A stretch of DNA of 7,138 bases. Source: an uncultured Chloroflexaceae bacterium. Its GTDB lineage: Bacteria > Chloroflexota > Chloroflexia > Chloroflexales > Chloroflexaceae. Below are positions 1 through 5,409 of the stretch, in pieces. The stretch is from contig CAKZQX010000551.1 of NCBI GenBank assembly GCA_937141995.1, positions 1-7,138 of the forward strand. Direction: 5' to 3'. The notes beneath the pieces are model-generated. The model saw only the letters and a program-made list of their open reading frames with translations. It had not been told where the DNA came from and made no database searches. Position numbers and translations under genes: made by a program. The stretch's first letter is position 1. The number at the start of each line of letters is the position of its first letter.

Positions 1-82
1 GAGTCCCGGCTTTCGCCGGTGGATGCCTGTCGGGGCAGCGGCATCCTGAAAGGAAAGCCCGATCCGGCGAAAGCCGGGACTC
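1..82. repeat. 82-bp hairpin repeat, copy 1
   Basis: A perfect 19-bp inverted repeat (1-19 with 64-82; arm gagtcccggctttcgccgg) encloses a 44-nt loop. Copy 2 at 127-208 has the same total length and the same arm/loop design, so this is a defined repeat unit and not a chance hairpin. The loop carries gcctgtcggggc at 25-36. The copy starts at the window edge, so it may extend further left. It lies downstream of the minus-strand usp stop codon and could fold at the 3' end of that transcript, but no T-tract follows. It may belong to a dispersed REP/MITE-like family; that is inference. Confidence 0.85.
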
Positions 83-126
83 CGGATTGAAGCACTTTTA
101 GCAGATAATCCGAATATCTCATCCGG

Positions 127-208
127 GAGTCCCGGCTTTCGCCGGTGGATGCCTGCCGGGGCAGTCGCCTACTGACGGGAACGCCCGATCCGGCTGAAGC
201 CGGGACTC
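127..208. repeat. 82-bp hairpin repeat, copy 2
   Basis: Second copy of the left-edge unit, beginning 126 bases after copy 1. Arms 127-145 and 190-208 pair over 19 positions with two mismatches (ccggctgaag against ccggcgaaag in copy 1). The left arm is identical to that of copy 1. The 44-nt loop has diverged mainly in its second half, while the gcctgccggggc core at 151-162 is kept. The gap between copies (83-126) is AT-rich and unrelated. Conserved arms with a drifting loop suggest that the hairpin itself is what is maintained. Confidence 0.85.
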
Positions 209-241
209 CAGATTAGTGATGTTCGGATTAAAAACGTTAGA

Positions 242-1207
242 CTAATGCTCACTCGCGTGGGCATGCACCAGGATCAATGGTGTTCTGGTGGCATGCAACA
301 CTTTGTCGGCGACGCTGCCCAGGGCCCAGCGCTGGAGTCCGCCATATCCATGGGTCGCCATCACAATCGCATCAACATTATGTCGAGCGGCCTCATCAAC
401 AATCACCTCGGCAGGATAGCCATCCATCACATGGGTAGCGATGGGCAGATCGTAGTGGCGCAGTTTGCCCGCCGTCGCATCCAGATCGCGGGTCGCCTGC
501 CGGCGCTGCTCAGTCCACTGCACCTCATTGTAGAGCGGCACCGCCTGTCCCGATATACCCCCAACTTCATAAAACTCCTGGAGGCGTGGTCCCATTGCCC
601 GCAGCAACAGCAGTTCAGCATGGGCGCAGGTTGCCAGTTCCAGCGCGCATGGTAGCGCCTGCCGGGAGAGTTCCGAGCCATCCAGCGGAACCATCAGCCG
701 TTTCAGATACACCGGTTCGGTCAGTTCCGTTTCCGTGCCACGCACAACAAACACCGGCGTTGGCGTGGTCTGAACAACTTTATCAGTGACACTGCCCAGC
801 GCCCAGCGCCGCAGGCCACTATAGCCATGAGTTGCCATCACCATCAGCGTAACCGACTCGCGCGCGGCAACCTGGACGATCTGTTCAGGCGGCATACCAA
901 TGCGCACCTCCGTCGTCACATCAAACCCGGCATGCCGGAGCGGCTGCGCCTGCACTTCGAGATATGTCACCGCATACTCCTGGAGCATCGCCCAGACCCG
1001 CTGCGTACGCTCGTGGGCCGTCTCTCGCGCATGACCCATATCGTACAACAGCAGTGAATCGCTGGACAACATATGGTCACGATCGACATCGGAGATCACC
1101 CGCAGCAGATGAATCCTGGCCGACAGCAGTGTCGCTAACATCTGCACATAGGGCAGAGATTGCCGGGCAATCGCCGAACCGTCAAGTGGAACAAGAATTG
1201 TTTTCAT
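242..1207 (-). CDS. Universal stress protein with two tandem UspA domains
   Basis: Encodes 321 residues with two UspA folds. Domain 1 (about 1-156) starts MKTILVPLDGS and contains MATHGYSGLRRWALGSV at 124-140. Domain 2 (about 169-321) starts KRLMVPLDGS and contains MATHGYGGLQRWALGSV from 283. Both motifs match the ATP-binding loop of the MJ0577-type family (G-x9-G-S), with Ala in place of the first Gly of the full G-2x-G-9x-G-S/T pattern. ATP binding is therefore likely for both halves, which would act as a cytoplasmic intramolecular dimer in stress adaptation. The start at 1207 is preferred because GAGGAGG (1214-1220) lies six bases upstream; an in-frame ATG at 1240 would add 11 residues not typical of the family. 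The hairpin repeats at 1-208 lie downstream. The gene is separated from the CBM48 gene upstream by about 250 bp, so it probably has its own promoter. Confidence 0.95.
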   Translation of the reverse strand: MKTILVPLDGSAIARQSLPYVQMLATLLSARIHLLRVISDVDRDHMLSSDSLLLYDMGHARETAHERTQRVWAMLQEYAVTYLEVQAQPLRHAGFDVTTEVRIGMPPEQIVQVAARESVTLMVMATHGYSGLRRWALGSVTDKVVQTTPTPVFVVRGTETELTEPVYLKRLMVPLDGSELSRQALPCALELATCAHAELLLLRAMGPRLQEFYEVGGISGQAVPLYNEVQWTEQRRQATRDLDATAGKLRHYDLPIATHVMDGYPAEVIVDEAARHNVDAIVMATHGYGGLQRWALGSVADKVLHATRTPLILVHAHASEH

Positions 1208-1458
1208 GGGAAGCCTCCTCATTGAGACATCAGTTGACATCGTACACCCGCTCCGGCAACGTCGTTGTCCTCACATGGGACAGATCAGGCCGGATGCGGC
1301 ATCATTGCTAAAGTAGCGGACAAGATATCCATCTGCGCTACTACCATTCAGGAAACATCAGCGATGGCAACGCTACCTATAGAGAACAGAGCAGAAAGAA
1401 ACCCGGAACAAAGCACGCCTGTTGCGTAACTATACAAACACCGTGTTTGTTCTTTAAC
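1208..1458 (-). other. Leader/intergenic region upstream of usp
   Basis: About 250 bp with no plausible gene. It must hold the usp promoter if usp is transcribed alone, but I cannot assign convincing -35/-10 hexamers. It contains the usp ribosome-binding site (GAGGAGG, minus strand, 1214-1220), an inverted repeat agtagcg/cgctact (1312-1318 with 1336-1342), and at its right end the hairpin 1434-1450, listed separately. Confidence 0.5.
1434..1450 (-). terminator. Short hairpin just after the CBM48 stop codon
   Basis: The sequence acaaacac-c-gtgtttgt is a perfect 8-bp inverted repeat around one central base; as RNA it would form about seven pairs with a three-base loop. It begins eight bases past the CBM48 stop codon (minus strand), the expected place for a terminator or 3'-end stabiliser. 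The stem is AT-rich and no U-run follows on the minus strand, so it is at best a weak intrinsic terminator. It could equally be a protein-binding site upstream of usp. Confidence 0.4.
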
Positions 1459-1827
1459 CTATGTGTGTCTGTTCTCCATATTTACCGCCAGCGCCCGTCC
1501 GCCGGATTCTTCGACTGCTAATCCCTGATCCAGCGTACGGGTATCAACAATCGCAATATCTTTATCTCCGTCAAACGGCACATAGCCATCGGCGTGACAA
1601 TCGTTCATCTGTTCCACCCCATTGATCAGATAGTGGTAGCGATAAACCTGACCGGCGGCAAGTTCAAGGGTTGTGCTCCATCCCTCCTCACTCTGGTGCA
1701 GCGGTGTGGCATTCGGCCGCCAATTGTTAAAATCACCGACAAGGTAGATCGAGTCAGCCCACATTGCTGCGGGGAGGAAAAACGTGACATGGACTCGATC
1801 AGTTGTATCGGTACGTTTGACAATCAT
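1459..1827 (-). CDS. Stand-alone CBM48 / AMPK-beta-like glycogen-binding domain protein
   Basis: A 122-residue protein that is essentially one early-set-E (isoamylase N-terminal/CBM48) beta-sandwich. Signature stretches are IYLVGDFNNWRPNATPL (27-43), EEGWSTTLEL (47-56), YRYHYLINGVEQMNDCHADGY (62-82) and a closing strand DIAIVDT. The family binds alpha-glucans through aromatic residues; W36, W50 and the Tyr cluster at 62-66 are candidates here. There is no catalytic glycoside hydrolase domain, so a carbohydrate- or partner-binding role is more likely than enzymatic activity. About 25 C-terminal residues show no recognisable fold. The start is supported by GGGAG seven bases upstream of the ATG. 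It lies 83 bp downstream of a receiver gene on the same strand, so cotranscription is possible. The substrate cannot be read from the sequence. Confidence 0.88.
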   Translation of the reverse strand: MIVKRTDTTDRVHVTFFLPAAMWADSIYLVGDFNNWRPNATPLHQSEEGWSTTLELAAGQVYRYHYLINGVEQMNDCHADGYVPFDGDKDIAIVDTRTLDQGLAVEESGGRALAVNMENRHT

Positions 1828-1845
1828 TCTGCCGCTCCCTTACAT

Positions 1846-1869
1846 TTCCTGCTCAACACCGAGCAGGAA
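1846..1869. repeat. Intercistronic 9-bp hairpin
   Basis: Arms ttcctgctc (1846-1854) and gagcaggaa (1861-1869) are perfectly complementary with a six-base loop. It sits between the receiver gene (ends 1911) and the CBM48 start (1827), about 20 bases before that start. No T-run follows on either strand, so it is not a standard terminator. An mRNA-processing or stability element between the two cistrons is the simplest reading, but this is inference. Confidence 0.5.
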
Positions 1870-1910
1870 CCACTCCTCCTTTCACCGGATCACCCGGAAA
1901 CAAACCGGCA

Positions 1911-2321
1911 CTACCCCAACCTGCGCTCACACGACGGTTCGCTGAGCCGGGATACAGATTGGGGGAAGATGGCATCAACCAGATCCTCTGTTGGACATCC
2001 CTTAATCAGAAAGGCATCGGCTCCGGCGCGCAACGCATCGTTGCGGTGGTTGCCATAGAGCGTCAACACAATAACGCGAATGGCGGGCCACTGATGCTTG
2101 ATAAACCAGGTCGCGGCGATACCATCCATTACCGGCATCCGTACATCCATCAGCACAACATCCGGCTGCATTGTTTCGGTCAGCAACACCGCTTCACGCC
2201 CATTACCGGCCTCTCCAACCACTTGCACTTCCGGCAAGATCGCGAGTAAGGCACTCAGACCCTGGCGCGCGAGTTGCTGATCATCAACTATCAACACTTG
2301 TATAGAATGTTCCGCACTCAC
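1911..2321 (-). CDS. Receiver-only response regulator (RR1)
   Basis: A 136-residue single CheY-like receiver. From the GTG start the acidic pair is D13-D14 (VLIVDDQQ), the phospho-acceptor is D59 (VVLMDVRMP), the conserved Thr is T87 (VIVLTLYG) and the conserved Lys is K107 (AFLIKG). All phosphorylation-site residues are present. The sequence is most like the NarL/LiaR receiver group and close in style to the LuxR-type regulator encoded upstream, but it stops after the receiver and has no HTH. The 18 or so C-terminal residues (FPQSVSRLSEPSCERRLG) do not resemble a helix-turn-helix, and the 83 bp downstream leave no room for one. It could be a phosphate sink, an intermediate or a partner protein. 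GTG at 2321 is chosen because it gives a normal receiver N-terminus and has AAAGG seven bases upstream; an ATG at 2354 would add 11 residues. Confidence 0.88.
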   Translation of the reverse strand: MSAEHSIQVLIVDDQQLARQGLSALLAILPEVQVVGEAGNGREAVLLTETMQPDVVLMDVRMPVMDGIAATWFIKHQWPAIRVIVLTLYGNHRNDALRAGADAFLIKGCPTEDLVDAIFPQSVSRLSEPSCERRLG

Positions 2322-2681
2322 GGTGATACCTTTCCCTGGTCCAGACTGACGCATAATCCCCTGGTATCTCTAGCCTAGCCGATATCCGGGGCTCCTGTCA
2401 TCGGTTGAGTGATGAACTTGGGTCAGTAAAAAAGAGCGCCGACGGAAGCGGGAGTCACAACAATTGTGCAGAAGCACTACAACATTTAGTGGAGTGGAGA
2501 TGTAGCAAGCGGGAAGGATCGCATGAAGGAAAAAACACGCTTTTCTAACGATACGGGGCGGGAACGATCAGCGGCAGGAGCGCACGAAGTGCCGTCTTGT
2601 GAACGTTGAAACATAAATCCGGACATCAATGATCAGGCGGCCCGGCTTCAACCGGCTATCCGTTGCCCCGGCCAACAGGCG
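2322..2681. other. Non-coding stretch between RR1 and the large palindrome
   Basis: Roughly 330-360 bp without a convincing ORF on either strand. It presumably carries the RR1 promoter and leader on the minus strand, but I see no confident -35/-10 pair. Only small dyads are visible, such as gcacgaagtgc near 2580-2590 and tcatc/gatga near 2399-2416. Nothing here matches the dense pairing of the next 430 bp, so the palindrome boundary near 2682 looks real. Confidence 0.5.
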
Positions 2682-2774
2682 ATAAGTTACCCGCGTTACG
2701 CGGCGGGCATGTAAACGGGACATTTCGCCCGGTGAACGTCAGATGCGCCTGCGGCAGCATGGTCCTTGCCTTCC

Positions 2775-2821
2775 CTTGTTCACGAACATGTGGCTCTCCG
2801 CGCCACATATTCGTGAACAAG
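2775..2821. repeat. Left lateral hairpin of the large palindrome (20 bp)
   Basis: Arms 2775-2794 and 2802-2821 pair over 20 positions with one mismatch (C2786/A2810 region), leaving a seven-base loop tctccgc. The mismatch is C-A on the plus strand and G-U on the minus strand. The base of this stem (cttgttcacgaaca) resembles the base of the right lateral hairpin (ctgttccacaaaca), suggesting the two came from one ancestral hairpin by inverted duplication. Confidence 0.9.
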
Positions 2822-2828
2822 AAACCAC

Positions 2829-2971
2829 ATCTTCCGCCCCGCCGGAGGCGAAACCGGCGTTCGGGTCTGGCACGAGGCAGGAACAGGCTACATCGCGTAA
2901 CGCGTGTCAGTTACACGCGTTACGCGGTCGTTGATCCGACAGGAGATTCCGCCTCCGGCAGGACGGAAGAT
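2829..2971. repeat. Distal stem of the large palindrome (27 pairs) and its loop
   Basis: Positions 2829-2855 pair with 2945-2971 (coordinates sum to 5800) with four mismatches, at 2837, 2840, 2851 and 2854. All four are C-A or A-C on the plus strand, so all become G-U or U-G on the minus strand. The enclosed loop of about 90 bases contains the perfect 14-bp hairpin listed next; the remaining loop sequence shows only weak local pairing. Confidence 0.85.
2894..2926. repeat. Apical 14-bp perfect hairpin
   Basis: cgcgtaacgcgtgt (2894-2907) and acacgcgttacgcg (2913-2926) are exact complements with a five-base loop, cagtt. It sits in the terminal loop of the large palindrome. A related string, cgcgttacgcg, also occurs in the left outer arm (2692-2702), so the two parts of the element share sequence. 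Confidence 0.9.
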
Positions 2972-2974
2972 TCT

Positions 2975-3025
2975 ATCTGTTCCACAAACAATTTGCACAA
3001 AGTGCAAATTGTTTGTGGAACAGAT
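2975..3025. repeat. Right lateral hairpin of the large palindrome (24 bp, perfect)
   Basis: Arms 2975-2998 and 3002-3025 are perfectly complementary over 24 bp with a three-base loop (aaa). This is the most stable single structure in the window and is long enough to extrude as a cruciform or, as RNA, to attract a double-strand RNase. No T-run follows on either strand, so it is not an ordinary intrinsic terminator. Confidence 0.95.
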
Positions 3026-3106
3026 CAACATGTACCATGCTGCCGCAGGCGAATCCGGCTTCCAGCGCGTAGAATGTCCGGTTTGTATATTGACCGCGTA
3101 CGTCTG

Positions 3107-3775
3107 TCAGTTATGGGAGGAATGATCAAGCGAGGCCACACCCTCACGCAACGCATACATCGCCGCCTGCGTCCGACTGGTGAGGTGCAGTTTTTGCAGA
3201 ATATGGGTGATATGGGCGCGAACAGTGCGCTCCGAGATTGCGAGCACCTCCGCGATCTCCTTGTTTCGCCGACCCTGCGCCAGCAACATCAGGACATCCA
3301 TTTCGCGGCGGGTAAGCGTAGTAGCTGGTGGCATTCGGTTCATAGTAGTTGAAAGATTTTGTAGAATCTCGGTGGCGATAGTTCGGTCAAGCGATGACTC
3401 ACCCTGGTATGCCTGGCGGATAGTCTCGGCCAGGATTGTCGGGGTTGTGTCCTTCAGAAGACAGCCGACTGCGCCCGCCTTAAACGCCAGAAATAACTTA
3501 TCGTGAGCGGCAAAACTGGTCAGGATCAGAACCCGGGTGTTCGGCTGCTGCCGGGTAATCTGGTAGGTTGCTTCGATACCACTGACGCGGGGCATCACCA
3601 GATCCATCAACACAACATCCGGCTGTAGCGTGGCGGTAAGCGAAATGGCTTCGCCACCATGCCCGGCTTCACCCACAACCTCAATATCACCTTCAATCGA
3701 AAGGAGCGTACGAATACCCCGACGCACAATCGTATGATCGTCCACAATCAGGACACGAATAGATGACGGGAGCAT
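3107..3775 (-). CDS. NarL/FixJ-family response regulator, receiver plus LuxR-type HTH (RR2)
   Basis: A 222-residue DNA-binding response regulator. The receiver spans about 5-122: acidic pair D12-D13 (VLIVDDHT), phospho-acceptor D58 (VVLMDLVMP), T86 and K108 (CLLKD). The LuxR/GerE HTH spans about 153-214 (LTRREMDVLMLLAQGRRNKEIAEVLAISERTVRAHITHILQ region), with the usual NKEIA and TVRxH elements. Length and layout are standard for the NarL/LiaR/DegU class. Phosphorylation is expected to permit dimerisation and promoter binding; the targets are unknown. AAGGGG eight bases upstream supports the ATG. It lies downstream of the GAF gene with a 58-bp gap, so the two are probably one transcript. The last codons and the stop lie inside the right outer arm of the large palindrome, an unusual arrangement for its 3' end. 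Confidence 0.96.
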   Translation of the reverse strand: MLPSSIRVLIVDDHTIVRRGIRTLLSIEGDIEVVGEAGHGGEAISLTATLQPDVVLMDLVMPRVSGIEATYQITRQQPNTRVLILTSFAAHDKLFLAFKAGAVGCLLKDTTPTILAETIRQAYQGESSLDRTIATEILQNLSTTMNRMPPATTLTRREMDVLMLLAQGRRNKEIAEVLAISERTVRAHITHILQKLHLTSRTQAAMYALREGVASLDHSSHN

Positions 3776-3833
3776 GTATGTATCCCCTTTGGTACAACAT
3801 GATATCCGCTCTCCCGGACAACTCTCAGTCCGG

Positions 3834-4514
3834 TCAATACGGTTGATACACCGCCGCCTCGCGATACATGCTACCGTTTACGTCAGGGTGGTGTAGATTT
3901 TCCAACGCCAGCGCAATCAGTTCAGCCACTGCAAGCGCCAGACGCTGCTTGGACTCCGACAGATATTCCGACACGATCCGTTCATCAAGCAATGTATCAG
4001 TGGGGACACTGCGAAGTTGCAGCATTCCCATAACGATCCCACGCACCGGGATTGGTATGCAGAGATAGTTTGTTGGCAGGAAATTATTCCGCTCAGCACT
4101 ACGCGGCACAAAATGATTTGCTGCCGACATGGATATGACCCGCGACCGCAATGCCCAGCATCGGCAGGAGAGTGGTTCCCATTCGGCAGGGGGAAGCGCC
4201 CCCCAGACCGCTACCGGATTTGCGGAGGTTCGCGTGGAAGTTAAAATATAGAGCGCGCCCGCCTCTGTGCCAAAGAGCCGGCGCATAAAATGGGTGAAAA
4301 CCGTGACAACTTCCGGTGTTGCACGGCAGGCCTGGAGCCGATCATCCATCTCGCTCAGCAGATCGATCTCCTGGATGCGCTGTTCTAACTCACTCACCCA
4401 GGTCGTCAGGTTAGCCCGGGCGCGCTCGAGCGATTGCTCAAGTTGCTTGCGCGCCGTGCCGCGGGGGTGGGCTAATTCGTCGGTTCGCTTCTCTTGTCGT
4501 GGACATTCTGCCAT
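3834..4514 (-). CDS. Coiled-coil (signalling helix) plus GAF domain protein without output domain
   Basis: A 226-residue cytoplasmic protein. Residues about 20-58 form a charged amphipathic helix (QLEQSLERARANLTTWVSEL onward, then EQRIQEIDLLSEMDDRL), the coiled-coil linker seen before GAF domains in bacterial sensors. Residues about 60-205 form a GAF domain, with GALYIL, CRCWALRS, YLCIPIPVRGIVMGMLQL and LALAVAELIALALENL as its recognisable strands and closing helix. In related proteins a GGDEF, histidine kinase or phosphatase domain follows the last helix. Here only about 20 unrelated residues remain (ending YREAAVYQPY), so it is a sensor or adaptor with no enzymatic output, or a truncated descendant of one. 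The ligand is unknown. ATG at 4514 is used (GGGA about seven bases upstream); a TTG at 4550 is an in-frame alternative adding 12 residues. It sits between two response regulator genes. Confidence 0.85.
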   Translation of the reverse strand: MAECPRQEKRTDELAHPRGTARKQLEQSLERARANLTTWVSELEQRIQEIDLLSEMDDRLQACRATPEVVTVFTHFMRRLFGTEAGALYILTSTRTSANPVAVWGALPPAEWEPLSCRCWALRSRVISMSAANHFVPRSAERNNFLPTNYLCIPIPVRGIVMGMLQLRSVPTDTLLDERIVSEYLSESKQRLALAVAELIALALENLHHPDVNGSMYREAAVYQPY

Positions 4515-4606
4515 ACACCTGTCCCGTCTCTCATTTTGCAGCACTGCCAAAATCTACACTGGTTATCAACAAGGTTACAACTCTACGCTTATGACCATCA
4601 TAACCA

Positions 4607-5059
4607 TTACCGGGCTGTATGCGTTACCTTACACCCGCCTGGTGTCGGCAACGTCGTCATGACCGGATCAAGCAACTCATAGATCATTGGAAAGATCTGC
4701 GTGCTAAATTCCGACTTGGCAATGAAGCCGTCGGCACCGGCGGCTGTGGCTGCAGCACGATAGTCAACGGTGTCGTAGTTGGTTAACACAACCACGCGTG
4801 GCGCATCAGTCCGGGCCTTGATCAACCGGGTTGCTTCCAACCCATTCATATGCGGCATTGAGATATCCATCAAGACCAGGTCAGGATGTAACTGCGCTAT
4901 CTGGTTCAGCGCATCGTGACCTGATTCAGCCTGCCCGACAATGAGAACCTGCGAGTCATCGTTCAGAAAGCGAGCCGCTGAACGCAGAAAATCGGGGCTA
5001 TTGTCTACCAGGAGAATACGAAATGCGGTCATACTCATACTCAATGGTTGGCTTTGCAT
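4607..5059 (-). CDS. Receiver-only response regulator (RR3)
   Basis: Up to 150 residues forming a single CheY-like receiver: ILLVDNSPDF with D19-N20, phospho-acceptor D65 (LVLMDISMP), T93 (VVVLTNYD) and K115 (FIAKSEF). The second residue of the usual acidic pair, one of the Mg2+ ligands, is Asn here, whereas RR1 and RR2 have DD. There is no output domain; about 30 residues after the receiver (ending GGCKVTHTAR) are unstructured-looking. The start is uncertain: ATG at 5059, 5038 and 5032 are all in frame, none with a strong ribosome-binding site. The last two give receivers beginning almost at once. It is the first recognisable gene of the minus-strand series and lies 92 bp (to the ATG at 4514) before the GAF gene, so the two are probably cotranscribed. 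It is likely a phosphorelay intermediate or a partner of the GAF protein; that is inference. Confidence 0.9.
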   Translation of the reverse strand: MQSQPLSMSMTAFRILLVDNSPDFLRSAARFLNDDSQVLIVGQAESGHDALNQIAQLHPDLVLMDISMPHMNGLEATRLIKARTDAPRVVVLTNYDTVDYRAAATAAGADGFIAKSEFSTQIFPMIYELLDPVMTTLPTPGGCKVTHTAR

Positions 5060-5062
5060 CTG

Positions 5063-5197
5063 TTACACACTTTCCCACAAACGAAGCACCTGCACGATGC
5101 GGTCTGGTTCCCTTGCAACAGCAGCGGCAATCAGAGCACGCTGCTCCTCACCAATCCGGTCATGGGGCACGATGCAGATCACTATCAACGCCGGCAT
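5063..5197 (-). CDS. Possible 44-residue small protein or gene remnant upstream of RR3
   Basis: An ATG-to-TAA ORF whose product begins with a hydrophobic run (MPALIVICIV) followed by a helical, charged segment (RIGEEQRALIAAAVAREPDR) and ends VLRLWESV. The composition looks protein-like, unlike most frames in this intergenic region. The stop codon is followed by CAG and then the first in-frame ATG of RR3, the spacing expected for translational coupling. Against it: there is no ribosome-binding site, and the start codon lies inside the inverted repeat 5191-5216. A stop codon about 54 bases upstream in the same frame rules out a much longer version. It may be a real small protein, the C-terminal remnant of a lost gene, or chance. 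I do not recognise a family. Confidence 0.3.
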   Translation of the reverse strand: MPALIVICIVPHDRIGEEQRALIAAAVAREPDRIVQVLRLWESV

Positions 5198-5240
5198 ATT
5201 GCAACAAATATGCCGGAAGATGGAGATATTCGTATGCCGG
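5191..5240. promoter_or_regulatory. Inverted repeat plus third half-site (operator candidate)
   Basis: ccggcatatt (5191-5200) and aatatgccgg (5207-5216) form a perfect 10-bp inverted repeat with a six-base spacer. The half-site tatgccgg occurs again at 5233-5240 in the same orientation as the 5209-5216 copy. Three matching half-sites about 130-180 bases upstream of RR3 suggest binding of a dimeric regulator. No clear -10/-35 pair could be placed beside it. Confidence 0.45.
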
Positions 5241-5409
5241 CAGGTGTATTATCGGTAAAACAGACAACATACCCAGGAACATGACCATCTCGCGCTCCCG
5301 CCAGAGCAGGTTTTTGCCGTTTAGAAACTTTTTAACTAAACTTACTGACATAATGAAGGCACTAAATCTTCACTCTATCTGTTAGTGTACAAATGTAGCG
5401 CGCTTTCGG

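Larger units (their letters stand above)
2682..3115. repeat. Very large nested palindrome (four-way-junction architecture)
   Basis: The two halves are complementary in one register. Positions 2697-2763 pair with 3034-3100 (coordinates sum to 5797), including a perfect 18-bp block 2746-2763/3034-3051 and gtaaacgggacatt against acaaaccggacatt (reverse-complemented right arm). After a one-base bulge the pairing continues more weakly to 2682/3115. Inside are a lateral hairpin at 2775-2821, a distal stem 2829-2855/2945-2971 and a second lateral hairpin at 2975-3025. The distal stem encloses a terminal loop with a hairpin at 2894-2926. The order outer stem, hairpin, inner stem is mirrored on both sides, as expected from an inverted duplication. 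There is no transposase, no obvious target duplication and no credible ORF. It could be a structured RNA, a cruciform-forming mobile or regulatory element, or a long 3'-UTR structure of the adjacent LuxR-type regulator. I recognise no known family. Confidence 0.85.

Noticed and set aside
1..208. CRISPR-like array
   Set aside because: Only two repeat units, each a long hairpin with a 44-nt loop, and no cas genes or regular spacers.
2975..3025. Rho-independent terminator of RR2
   Set aside because: The stem is strong but no U-run follows on the minus strand, and it lies 80 bases past the stop inside a larger fold.
2682..3115. Group II intron, integron attC site or tRNA-like element
   Set aside because: No domain V-like GNRA-capped hairpin or intron ORF, no attC core sites, and no tRNA arms; the stems are too long and symmetric.
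2682..3115. Insertion sequence remnant with terminal inverted repeats
   Set aside because: No transposase fragment in any frame and no flanking direct duplication could be seen. A non-autonomous element remains possible.
2663..3352. 229-codon plus-strand ORF
   Set aside because: It runs through the large palindrome and antisense to RR2; arginine-rich, low-complexity composition with no recognisable domain, so an antisense shadow.
5160..5351. 63-codon minus-strand ORF with a hydrophobic stretch
   Set aside because: The hydrophobic run is brief, the frame is partly built from the CCGGCATA repeats, and a more protein-like frame (5063-5197) overlaps it.
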